5,832 nt of DNA from an uncultured Clostridiaceae bacterium (GCA_937900065.1 CALCDS010000085.1:1-5832); one strand, 5' to 3'; shown: positions 1 to 5,832, counted from the stretch's first letter. Notes: a model not told the origin generated them from the sequence alone. Numbers and translations: made by a program.

Positions 1-2381
1 CTTATTATTACTCTTCCTGATGTAAGGTTGCGTGGATTTGATACATCGCCCCACCAGTTCTTCGTGACATCGAGGTCTGCATTTACAGTATTTTTAACAG
101 CCGTCGTACCTCCGGTTATGCTGTTTAAATGTATGCTGTTTGAAACATTTTCCACAAGCATCCCTGTTGCATTGCCTGATAATATGTTTTTGGACACCTT
201 GTTGTTTCTGGCGGATTGCGTGAGCCATATCCCATCCTCACCAGCCTTGTCTATGGTATTATATTCAAGCGTGTTGGAATTTCCCACAATCTTGATCCCG
301 CTTTTTAGAGAAGCGATGTCATTTTCCCTTATTATATTATTGTTGGGCGAACCTGCATACGCATATGGCGACATTGATGAAAGTGCGCTCAATCTTATCC
401 CATTTTGAGAGCTGTCAAAAAGATTGTTCTGCACAAGATTCATGCTCCCGTTGCTTATTATAAGTCCTGTAGAAGAATAATCCTTCCAATATGTCGAGTC
501 CATGGCATGTATCTCATTATCCATGATCCAGCTGTTGTTTGAAGCCGTCAGCGAGATTCCGTTTACTACATTGCATATCACATTCTTTAAAAATCTGTTT
601 CCCGAATTTGCAATGCCTGCGCTGTAACTCTCAGACTCGCCGCCGCATGAGAATATACCGTCCAAGCTTCTGTAACCGTCCCTTTCAGTGCCTGCTCCAT
701 CGAGTATGCAATTCTGGACCGTATTATAGCTGCTTCCGTCATAAAAATACATCTCATAAGTGCCGTTGGATTTCAGCATCAAATTGTCAAACATATTTTG
801 GCTGCTCTTTTGAGCATATATACCGTACGGCTCCCGGCTTTCCTCTCCTGTAACATTTATGCCCGCATTGCGCACCGTAAGGTTTTTAACTTCGATTCCG
901 GAATAATACTGTATCTTTATTCCGGCTCTCGTAATGCCTCCGCTTTGCGTTGCATCGATTATGGTGCTGTCCCTGTCCTCACCTATCAATTTGATATTGT
1001 TTGATTTTATTTTTACATGTTCATAATACACTCCCGGTGAAATCCTTACCACATCGCCGGCATAAGCATAATCCACTGCTTTCTGTATTGTGTCATAATA
1101 ACTGTCCCTTGTTGCATTATATACGGGCGACGATATGAACATCGTGGCATTGCCCGGGGAATATCCGGCCTTTTTGGCTTCCACGGTAATAACAGCCCAG
1201 CCGGGTGATATTCCCGTGACATTTATGTATCTTCCCGAAGTCGACACCACAGCCACATTGGTATTGCTCGAATATGCCGTTATCTGAGCATCAGGGTCGG
1301 CATCTATATAGATTCTGCTGCTTTGCCAGGATTTTATCGTTTTCGGGGGATCGACTATCTTGACATATGCCGCCCTTCCTCCTGTGCCGTAAAGAAGATT
1401 GTCTACAATCGACGGCTGCACGGCGCCCACGCCTCCCAGTACAGTAAGCTTGGTCTGCTTGGAAATCATGGGCCTTATCAAATAATCTATGGGAGGAGAC
1501 AATTTTTTATAAACCAGCACGACCGGTGATGATGTCTTTGCAGCCAGCGCAGAGCCTGATAAAGCATCGGCGAATTCGTCTCCATTAGGTCCGTCGGCTA
1601 CAGACAGAAAAAGGTTCGTAAAATTTAAATCGGTTGAAAATCTGCTCATCACCGCTGCATTCGTTTCATACCTGTCGTTTCCGCAAATCCTTTCAGGACC
1701 GGGGACCATATCCAGTATGGCATCGCTTACGACTCCCCTGCCTCCTATTATATAGGTCTTGTTTATCTGGTTGTTATCGCTTATAAAACTTTTCACTTTG
1801 TCAGGTATCCTTGCCTTCTCTGAAAGCAATATAGGCATTCCATTTATAGCTGCAGGAGCTGAAATTGAAAGAGCGTCTGGAAAATCTTCGCCTGTCGCAA
1901 TAGCTATGCTGCCCTTGGTTCCTATTCTTCTTGCGATTTCAGACGAGGTCTCATACCTGTCTGCTCCCCATATCCTGTCAACATGCATTCCCTTGGATTT
2001 TAGCGTCTCCTCTATATCCTTCGAGACAGCTCCTTCTCCGCCTATTATTATCACATTGTCAGCATGCAGCCTGATTATCTCATCTAAAACCTCAGGCTGT
2101 ATCCTGGCAGGATCGGTGAGCAATATGGGAGCATCATATCTTTTAGCCAAAGGTGATGCGCATAGTGCATCTGGGAAACTGTCGCCTCTTGCAAGTACGG
2201 CATATTTTGAACTGGTCCATCCCTGCTTTGATATTGCTATGGCCGTTTCATACCTGTCCTCTCCTGCGAGCCTTGTTATATTTGACTCTTCCGCTGATGC
2301 ACTATATCTTAACATCAAAGCCACAACCGCAATCATGAATACCTCAATAAAAATCGGTAAAATCACTTTTTTAAGTTTCAA
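1..2381 (-). CDS. Wall-anchored CWB2 / Ig-like / parallel beta-helix surface protein (partial, C-terminus beyond window)
   Basis: This secreted protein is probably anchored non-covalently to the cell wall and displays a beta-helix. The reading frame is open for 793 codons from TTG at 2381 to the left edge without a stop, so the C-terminus is missing. TTG is chosen because AAAGGGGG lies 8 nt upstream; the nearby ATG at 2389 is out of frame and hits TGA after three codons, and the in-frame ATG at residue 16 is inside the hydrophobic segment. Residues 1-30 are a signal peptide or anchor (Lys at 2, 4, 5; likely cleavage after SASA), oddly with Glu13 in the core. Residues about 36-332 hold three CWB2 repeats, each opening with DRYET (42-46, 141-145, 236-240) and closing with an IIGGxGxVS-like strand. 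Residues about 340-416 look Ig-like. From about 419 there is a right-handed parallel beta-helix: GDVVRISPGVYYE near 442, many Asn-rich PbH1 turns, and NWWGD at 775-779, as in NosD-like proteins. Substrate and activity are unknown; adhesion or polysaccharide binding or cleavage is inference. Confidence 0.92.
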   Translation of the reverse strand, partial: MKLKKVILPIFIEVFMIAVVALMLRYSASAEESNITRLAGEDRYETAIAISKQGWTSSKYAVLARGDSFPDALCASPLAKRYDAPILLTDPARIQPEVLDEIIRLHADNVIIIGGEGAVSKDIEETLKSKGMHVDRIWGADRYETSSEIARRIGTKGSIAIATGEDFPDALSISAPAAINGMPILLSEKARIPDKVKSFISDNNQINKTYIIGGRGVVSDAILDMVPGPERICGNDRYETNAAVMSRFSTDLNFTNLFLSVADGPNGDEFADALSGSALAAKTSSPVVLVYKKLSPPIDYLIRPMISKQTKLTVLGGVGAVQPSIVDNLLYGTGGRAAYVKIVDPPKTIKSWQSSRIYIDADPDAQITAYSSNTNVAVVSTSGRYINVTGISPGWAVITVEAKKAGYSPGNATMFISSPVYNATRDSYYDTIQKAVDYAYAGDVVRISPGVYYEHVKIKSNNIKLIGEDRDSTIIDATQSGGITRAGIKIQYYSGIEVKNLTVRNAGINVTGEESREPYGIYAQKSSQNMFDNLMLKSNGTYEMYFYDGSSYNTVQNCILDGAGTERDGYRSLDGIFSCGGESESYSAGIANSGNRFLKNVICNVVNGISLTASNNSWIMDNEIHAMDSTYWKDYSSTGLIISNGSMNLVQNNLFDSSQNGIRLSALSSMSPYAYAGSPNNNIIRENDIASLKSGIKIVGNSNTLEYNTIDKAGEDGIWLTQSARNNKVSKNILSGNATGMLVENVSNSIHLNSITGGTTAVKNTVNADLDVTKNWWGDVSNPRNLTSGRVII
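1386..2276 (-). repeat. Three tandem CWB2 cell-wall-binding repeats in the beta-helix protein
   Basis: Three protein repeats of about 95-100 residues lie back to back, at residues about 36-134, 135-229 and 230-332 of the protein starting at 2381. Each begins with a (G/N)-x-DRYET motif, continues with a DxFPDALS-like motif (FPDALCAS, FPDALSIS, FADALSGS), a PILL/PVVL strand and a closing GGxGxV turn. The DNA for DRYET is nearly identical in the three copies (2244-2258, 1947-1961, 1662-1676). In studied clostridial Cwp proteins, three CWB2 modules form a trimer-like unit that binds an anionic wall polymer. That known role supports wall anchoring here, at the N-terminal side of the protein. Confidence 0.92.
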
Positions 2382-2389
2382 CCGTGCAT

Positions 2390-2397
2390 CCCCCTTT
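2390..2397 (-). promoter_or_regulatory. Ribosome binding site AAAGGGGG deciding the TTG start
   Basis: On the minus strand AAAGGGGG ends 8 nt before TTG at 2381. The ATG at 2389 sits immediately against this purine run, too close for initiation, and its frame closes at once. The same frame as the TTG has a TAA at 2397-2399, so no longer in-frame start is possible. Confidence 0.8.
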
Positions 2398-2440
2398 TAC
2401 ATGTGGCCTGTGAGCTTGAAAACCGTCATTCAATAATGGT

Positions 2441-2474
2441 AAAATTAGGAGAGCAGCCCTTTGGCATGCTCCCC
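2441..2474 (-). terminator. Hairpin with short U-run after the 473-residue CWB2 gene
   Basis: On the minus strand GGGGAGCA (2467-2474) pairs with TGCTCTCC (2448-2455), giving eight pairs including one G-U. The stem continues past a bulged T as GCC pairing with GGC around an AAAG loop. It begins 5 nt after the TAA stop. The tail is TAATTTTACC, so the U-run is short and interrupted, and termination may be partial. The plus-strand side also has a TTTT run after GCG, but no gene arrives from that direction. Confidence 0.6.
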
Positions 2475-2479
2475 GCGTT

Positions 2480-3901
2480 TTAATCCGCCCACTCGACCGT
2501 AAACTGCCCGTCCTCTGTTATCATAAAACTTGCTTCCTTCTGCATGGCATCCCATTTTCTGGTCTCGGGGTTAAATTCAATATCCTCCCCCGCTATGTCT
2601 TCAGGATAGCTGTCGAATGTGTCAACACACCACAATTCACAGTTCACCGTCTTATCTGCATAATAAGCTTTTGCAGCTTCAGTTATGGATTTCATCCACG
2701 CTTCAACGCATTTTCTGGAATTTTCCTTTGAATCTGAAAGTCTAAACAAGCTGTCATAATTGCTTCTATTCATATCCAAATATATATATATGCTGTTGCC
2801 ATCATTATTTTTCTGTCCAACTGAAACTTTATCGATTTTCATTTTGGTTTTGTCGTTGGATTCTATATAATAATTGTCCCTTATATATTTCTCGAAATCT
2901 TCATATGTCCTGTCAGATATCTGCCCGTCCCTGCTGTTCGTCTCTTCAAACTGCCCTAGTACACTGTCCGAGATGAGCTTATCATCGCCTAATATTACAA
3001 CCTCATTTATATTTGAAAGCTTTGTCTCTACAAATCCTCTTGATGATTTTGCAAAATTGCTTTCAACAAAAATAAGCGGCGCATTCTCATTCACAGCAAG
3101 GCCCACTCCGGGCATGGAATACAGCAAATCGCTGCCTGAAGCTATATAAAGTTTGGCAAAATCAAAATCCTTCTCGAACATCTTTAAAAACACTGTATTT
3201 CTCTGATATGCGTCTTCTCCGTATATCCTCTCACAGCTTTCAAACTGTGAAGATACGCTATTGCTTATTACATCCTCTCCACCCATGACATAGGCTTCTT
3301 TTATTTTTCTGGAATCAATAAACCCTTTTACCTGTGCAGGTATGTTGTCTTTTTCAACGAGCAAAACCGGCATTTCCTTTTTGGCGCCCACAATACATGC
3401 AGACAGGGTATCAATCGGGCTGTTGCCTGAGGATATGATTACCCTCGTCGATTTTTCATAAGGCGATAGACTTGCTATGGCAGCCGATATTTCGTATTTA
3501 TCGCTTCCGGAAACCGCATTGCAGTTTATTCCCATGCCTTTTATTTTTGAAACGATTGAATCGGGTATATTTTTTCCGACAACATAAACATTTTTTGCAT
3601 CAAGCCTTATTATCTCTTTTAGTGCATCTTCATTCAAATTATCTCTGTCCGTATACAGAATCGGAGCCTTAAGGCTTTGCGATAGGAGCGGTGCTGTCAG
3701 AGTATCCTCATAATCTTCCTTTAAAACAAGTATCACATTTTGGGATGAATACCATCCCAAGTTTGAAACCGCAATCGATTCTAGCAAAGGGTCCTTCCCG
3801 CTTATACGCGATGAAACAACCGCTGAATATCCCTCACGCACATTCAATAAGCCTACAAATAATATAAAGAAAAAAATCATAATAAACTTTCTAAATTTCA
3901 T
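2480..3901 (-). CDS. Secreted protein with three degenerate CWB2 repeats and an unrecognised C-terminal domain
   Basis: This is an exported, probably wall-associated protein of 473 residues. The ATG at 3901 is preferred over the upstream in-frame ATG at 3931, because GGAGGT (3909-3914) is 7 nt before it and the predicted transcript starts only about 5 nt before 3931. Residues 1-27 form a signal peptide (K2, R4, K5; hydrophobic 6-19; likely cleavage after YSA). Residues about 32-319 contain three CWB2-like repeats, but the usual DRYET is eroded to KDPLLE (36-41), SDKYE (133-137) and EDAYQ (229-233). The GG turns survive best in repeat two (VMGGEDVIS, 205-213). Residues about 330-473 are a separate charged alpha/beta-looking domain with Cys398, Cys421 and Cys425 and Trp at 402, 424, 450 and 471; I do not recognise its family. 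It lies between the protease gene and the beta-helix gene, with its own promoter and a hairpin downstream. Wall binding is likely but may be weakened by the motif loss; its function is unknown. Confidence 0.93.
   Translation of the reverse strand: MKFRKFIMIFFFILFVGLLNVREGYSAVVSSRISGKDPLLESIAVSNLGWYSSQNVILVLKEDYEDTLTAPLLSQSLKAPILYTDRDNLNEDALKEIIRLDAKNVYVVGKNIPDSIVSKIKGMGINCNAVSGSDKYEISAAIASLSPYEKSTRVIISSGNSPIDTLSACIVGAKKEMPVLLVEKDNIPAQVKGFIDSRKIKEAYVMGGEDVISNSVSSQFESCERIYGEDAYQRNTVFLKMFEKDFDFAKLYIASGSDLLYSMPGVGLAVNENAPLIFVESNFAKSSRGFVETKLSNINEVVILGDDKLISDSVLGQFEETNSRDGQISDRTYEDFEKYIRDNYYIESNDKTKMKIDKVSVGQKNNDGNSIYIYLDMNRSNYDSLFRLSDSKENSRKCVEAWMKSITEAAKAYYADKTVNCELWCVDTFDSYPEDIAGEDIEFNPETRKWDAMQKEASFMITEDGQFTVEWAD
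2945..3808 (-). repeat. Three eroded CWB2 repeats in the 473-residue protein
   Basis: The repeats span residues about 32-128, 129-223 and 224-319, with a spacing of 95-97 residues. Each keeps the alternating strand and helix pattern: a hydrophobic strand (NVILVL, RVIISSG, KLYIASG), a helix, an APILY / MPVLLVE / APLIFVE strand, then VYVVG / AYVMGG / VVILGDD. The opening DRYET and the FPDALS motif are largely lost (EDTLTAP, PIDTLSA, LLYSMPG). The fold is probably kept while the motif residues have diverged. Confidence 0.8.
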
Positions 3902-3908
3902 ATGTTGA

Positions 3909-3914
3909 ACCTCC
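3909..3914 (-). promoter_or_regulatory. Ribosome binding site GGAGGT of the 473-residue CWB2 gene
   Basis: A consensus GGAGGT on the minus strand lies 7 nt before the ATG at 3901. It decides between that start and the in-frame ATG ten codons upstream, which has no Shine-Dalgarno sequence. Confidence 0.85.
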
Positions 3915-3942
3915 ATAAATAACTTGTCCATATATTTACTAA

Positions 3943-3972
3943 ATTATAGCATATCGATATGTTATATGTAAA
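3943..3972 (-). promoter_or_regulatory. Sigma-A-type promoter with extended -10
   Basis: On the minus strand TTTACA (3967-3972) is followed by an 18-bp spacer and TATAAT (3943-3948), with TGC directly before the -10 box (extended -10). Transcription would start near 3936, giving a leader of about 35 nt to the ATG at 3901. The gene therefore does not depend on transcription from the protease gene, although no strong terminator separates the two. Confidence 0.75.
3950..3961. promoter_or_regulatory. 12-bp perfect palindrome inside the promoter spacer (possible operator)
   Basis: CATATCGATATG is a perfect palindrome between the -35 and -10 boxes, overlapping the TG of the extended -10 element. 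A dimeric regulator bound here would block or remodel RNA polymerase binding. No regulator gene lies in the window, and short AT-rich palindromes also arise by chance, so the operator role is inference. Confidence 0.35.
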
Positions 3973-4031
3973 CACGGAAAAAGCTCGTAAAAAATTACAA
4001 AAATTATGGACAGACCTTTCAAAAATCAAAA

Positions 4032-5636
4032 TCATTTCTTGACATCGACTATTGTAACTGTTGGTTTGCTTGCGCCTTCAAATGAATCGCTTACAACAAG
4101 GTAATATGTTGCACCGGCTTCAAGATTTTGGGAAGGCTTAATCTCTATCTCGCCATCAGCGGCATTCTTAAAATCAAGAGGCACCCTGCTACCTGATGCA
4201 ACGTTTACAAGAAATATATCATTTGAACCGATTGATTGGGTATCAACATGTTTATCGGTTTTTATGCTGAATTTCCTATCACACGGCACATCTTTCAGTG
4301 AAGCGGCTTTATCATATCCCGGGAAAAATATCCTCCAAAGGTCCTCTGCATTTGATGATACGGCATTGATACGACCGTCTGCGGAATTTACAGATAAAGT
4401 TCCTGAGGATATAGCCTGTTCTATTATCCTCTTTGCAGCCATCCAGTTTTCAGGCATTGCCGCCTTTTCCGCATCCATTGCAAATTTTCTCCCGGATACG
4501 TTGATTTCAATCCCGCCTTTTTTATTTCCAAGCAAAAGCTCGCTTATCAGCAGCGGATCCTCATCGCCCGAATCCAAATCAGGCTGTACGCCGACCTTGT
4601 TTATAGGATTGCCAAACGGTGAATAAAATCTCTGCACCGTAAGCTTCAAAATACTTCCATCCTTTAATATAAAAGGGGACTGCACCGTGCCCTTTCCAAA
4701 AGATTTTGAACCGACTATGAAAGCCTTCTTATAATCCTTTACAGCAGCAGCCAGTATTTCAGACGCGCTTGCGCTGTTCCCGTTTACAAGCAGTATCACC
4801 GGCCTGTTGAACATCTTTGCATCCGATATGACCGGTTTAAGCTTGTACGAGCCTTCCCTGTCCTTTAGAGTCACAATCGGCTCAGCTCCTATGAAAAATT
4901 CACCTATTTCCCTTGCAGTCATAAGGTATCCCCCTGGATTGTTCCTTATGTCCACAATATAGCCTGTTGGTTTTTCATCCTTGAGTTTATCAAGAACGTC
5001 CTTGAATTCATTCCTTGTTGATTCTCCGAATGTTCCAATCGATATATACGCTGCACCGCTTTGCAGCATTTTCCCCTCGACTGTCGGCGCGACGATTTCT
5101 TTTCTTAAAATATTGTATGTATAAGAATCGTTCCCCCGCTTTACTTTTATCGATGCTAAAGTGCCTTCATCGCCCTTTATATATGATGCCGATTGAGCTG
5201 TCGTAAGGCCTGCAAGTGAATGGCCGTCCGACTCCACTATTATATCTCCAACCTTTATTCCCGCATCCATGGCCGGCGAATCCTTGAAAACAGCCATCAC
5301 ATTTACTCCTTCAGGCACCATTTCAATCTGCACGCCTATTCCGCAGACCCTGTTGTTTATGCTGTCCGTAAAATCCTGAAATCCCTTGCTTGAGAAAAAC
5401 TGCGAATATGGATCGTTTAAAAGCTTCAAAAGCTCATCCATATTCTTTGCTGAATCTATCTTTGATTCAGGTATTTCATCCACATAATATTTTTCGATAA
5501 TGCCCTTAGCCTGGCTTAACACATCATCATCCATGGCATAAGCTTTATATGATGATGCTCCAAGCATTGTAAAGAGTACAAATATGCAGAGCAGTGATTT
5601 TATAATCCATCTCATTTTCCCATCTTTGAGTTTCAT
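4032..5636 (-). CDS. S41-family carboxyl-terminal processing protease with PDZ and C-terminal Ig-like domain
   Basis: This exported serine protease is of the CtpA/CtpB/Prc type, which cleaves proteins near their C-termini outside the membrane. The ATG at 5636 has AGAGGT (5644-5649) 7 nt upstream; ATG at residue 8 has a poorer site. Residues 1-34 are a signal peptide or anchor (core 11-29, likely cleavage after AYA). Residues about 38-90 match the usual N-terminal helical region, including the DPYSQFFS stretch (75-82). Residues about 95-178 are a PDZ domain (GIGVQIE, SPAMDAGIKVGDIIV). The S41 core covers about 180-355: DIRNNPGG (229-236), Ser290 in NSASASEI, Lys315 in SFGKGTVQ and Gln319. The Ser to Lys spacing of 25 and Lys to Gln spacing of 4 match the family triad. 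Residues about 374-435 are unassigned; about 452-520 resemble an SbsA/Big_5 Ig-like domain (DIFLVN, IEIKPSQNLEAGATYYLVV). This makes the protein longer than the usual 400-490 residues. Substrates are unknown; the adjacent wall proteins are only candidates. Confidence 0.96.
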   Translation of the reverse strand: MKLKDGKMRWIIKSLLCIFVLFTMLGASSYKAYAMDDDVLSQAKGIIEKYYVDEIPESKIDSAKNMDELLKLLNDPYSQFFSSKGFQDFTDSINNRVCGIGVQIEMVPEGVNVMAVFKDSPAMDAGIKVGDIIVESDGHSLAGLTTAQSASYIKGDEGTLASIKVKRGNDSYTYNILRKEIVAPTVEGKMLQSGAAYISIGTFGESTRNEFKDVLDKLKDEKPTGYIVDIRNNPGGYLMTAREIGEFFIGAEPIVTLKDREGSYKLKPVISDAKMFNRPVILLVNGNSASASEILAAAVKDYKKAFIVGSKSFGKGTVQSPFILKDGSILKLTVQRFYSPFGNPINKVGVQPDLDSGDEDPLLISELLLGNKKGGIEINVSGRKFAMDAEKAAMPENWMAAKRIIEQAISSGTLSVNSADGRINAVSSNAEDLWRIFFPGYDKAASLKDVPCDRKFSIKTDKHVDTQSIGSNDIFLVNVASGSRVPLDFKNAADGEIEIKPSQNLEAGATYYLVVSDSFEGASKPTVTIVDVKK

Positions 5637-5643
5637 ATGATAT

Positions 5644-5649
5644 ACCTCT
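5644..5649 (-). promoter_or_regulatory. Ribosome binding site AGAGGT of the protease gene
   Basis: AGAGGT on the minus strand is 7 nt before the ATG at 5636. It supports this start rather than the second Met at residue 8, which removes part of the positively charged N-terminus. Confidence 0.7.
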
Positions 5650-5723
5650 TTTAAAATTGACTTAATAAACCATCCGCTTATTTTATATTAGCTTCATTAA
5701 AATATTTAACTATTTTATATCAA

Positions 5724-5729
5724 ATTATA
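5724..5729 (-). promoter_or_regulatory. Candidate -10 box for the protease gene
   Basis: TATAAT on the minus strand lies about 88 bp before the protease ATG, but the sequence 17 bp upstream (AGGATG) is a poor -35 box. An alternative pair is TTGATA (5718-5723) with TTTAAT (5696-5701) at a 16-bp spacing. The region is so AT-rich that neither can be preferred with certainty. Confidence 0.35.
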
Positions 5730-5773
5730 GTATTGCTTTTTTTGAGCATCCTGCTCGCCCATTCACATTTTTT

Positions 5774-5811
5774 AAGTTCTAGGGCTTATTGCTTTCGCTT
5801 ATCAAGAACTT
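5774..5811. repeat. Inverted repeat, 7-bp arms with 24-nt spacer
   Basis: AAGTTCT (5774-5780) and AGAACTT (5805-5811) are exact inverted copies. The spacer contains short repeated words: on the minus strand ATAAGC occurs, then GAAAGC, then AATAAGC. On the plus strand the right arm runs into TTTT, on the minus strand into AAAAAA, so it is not a convincing terminator for the minus-strand genes. It overlaps the possible tail of an upstream gene. Confidence 0.4.
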
Positions 5812-5832
5812 TTGCAAACTCACTCCGTTCAG
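5786..5832 (-). CDS. Possible C-terminal tail of an upstream gene (partial)
   Basis: From the right edge one minus-strand frame reads ERSEFAKVLDKRKQ and then TAA at 5786-5788. The charged, Lys/Arg-rich end is plausible for a protein C-terminus, and the orientation agrees with the three genes downstream. A second open frame reads LNGVSLQKFLISESNKP to a TAG at 5779-5781; the third is closed at once by TGA. With only 15-17 codons, neither frame can be proved, and the stretch may be non-coding or part of a dispersed repeat. Confidence 0.25.
   Translation of the reverse strand, partial: ERSEFAKVLDKRKQ

Larger units (their letters stand above)
2382..2479 (-). other. Intergenic gap between the two CWB2 genes
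   Basis: There are 98 bp between the stop of the 473-residue CWB2 gene and the TTG of the beta-helix gene. The gap holds a hairpin close to the upstream stop and the ribosome binding site. I found no convincing sigma-A promoter: TTGAAT occurs on the minus strand, but no TATAAT-like box lies at 16-18 bp. The downstream gene may depend on read-through past the hairpin or on a promoter of another sigma class. Confidence 0.5.
3902..4031 (-). other. Intergenic region between the protease and the 473-residue CWB2 gene
   Basis: This stretch of 130 bp contains the promoter, the palindrome and the ribosome binding site of the downstream gene. After the TGA of the protease gene I see T-rich runs (TTTTT, TTTTTT on the minus strand) but no stem longer than about four pairs before them. 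There is thus no convincing intrinsic terminator for the protease gene, and read-through into the next gene is possible. Confidence 0.5.

Noticed and set aside
28..408. 126-codon open frame on the plus strand at the left edge
   Set aside because: It is antisense to the beta-helix coding sequence, whose frame continues uninterrupted through it with NWWGD and PbH1 motifs. There is no recognisable product or ribosome binding site.
1759..2436. 225-codon open frame on the plus strand
   Set aside because: It lies wholly opposite the CWB2 region of the beta-helix gene. Its sequence is a low-complexity hydrophobic antisense product and it has no ribosome binding site of its own. The minus frame has clear repeats and motifs.
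3902..3931. Upstream ATG at 3931 as the start of the 473-residue CWB2 gene
   Set aside because: It has no Shine-Dalgarno sequence, lies only a few nt from the predicted transcript start, and would place ten polar residues before the signal peptide.
4264..4626. 120-codon open frame on the plus strand
   Set aside because: It is antisense to the C-terminal half of the protease and has no motif; the protease frame is certain.
5657..5689. Plus-strand promoter TTGACT ... TATATT
   Set aside because: The spacer is 21 bp, too long for a normal promoter, and no plus-strand gene follows in the window.
5743..5755. Short hairpin GAGCA-TCC-TGCTC as a terminator
   Set aside because: The T-run lies on the 5' side on the plus strand, so the RNA would have A residues after the stem on the minus strand. 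This is the wrong polarity for an intrinsic terminator of the minus-strand genes.
1..5832. CRISPR array, tRNA, rRNA, insertion sequence or phage elements
   Set aside because: No regularly spaced direct repeats, no cloverleaf-like segments, no transposase motifs and no terminal inverted repeats with target duplications were seen.

Overview
The window holds three large genes, all on the minus strand, so it reads from right to left. All three encode exported or cell-envelope proteins. Two carry triple cell-wall-binding repeats of the CWB2 type (Pfam PF04122 family), which are typical of Clostridia and related Firmicutes, where they anchor proteins to secondary wall polymers. Moderate AT content, heavy use of ATA, AGA and AGG codons, strong GGAGG-type ribosome binding sites and a TTG start fit a low-to-mid GC clostridial chromosome. 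The species cannot be named from this sequence.

Right edge (about 5637-5832): AT-rich non-coding DNA with a candidate promoter for the peptidase gene. At the extreme edge there may be the last few codons of an upstream minus-strand gene, together with an inverted repeat. Then comes 4032-5636, an S41-family carboxyl-terminal processing protease (CtpA/CtpB-like). It has a signal peptide, a PDZ domain, an intact Ser-Lys-Gln catalytic set and a C-terminal Ig-like (SbsA/Big_5-type) extension. Next, 3902-4031 is an intergenic region with a good sigma-A-type promoter whose spacer holds a perfect 12-bp palindrome. It drives 2480-3901, a 473-residue secreted protein with three eroded CWB2 repeats and a C-terminal domain of about 140 residues that I do not recognise. 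A hairpin (2448-2474) follows that gene. Finally, from a TTG start at 2381 and running off the left edge, there is a large surface protein of at least 793 residues. It has three canonical CWB2 repeats, an Ig-like linker and a right-handed parallel beta-helix of the NosD/pectate-lyase-like fold. Because this gene has no stop inside the window, it can be missed by ORF callers that require both ends.

Together the genes look like a cell-surface module: two wall-anchored proteins, one with a probable glycan-binding or glycan-acting beta-helix, beside an exported processing protease. A functional link between the protease and the CWB2 proteins is inference from adjacency only. I see no RNA genes, CRISPR arrays, insertion sequences or phage genes. 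Nothing here proves a new system; the least explained parts are the C-terminal domain of the 473-residue protein and the palindrome in its promoter.
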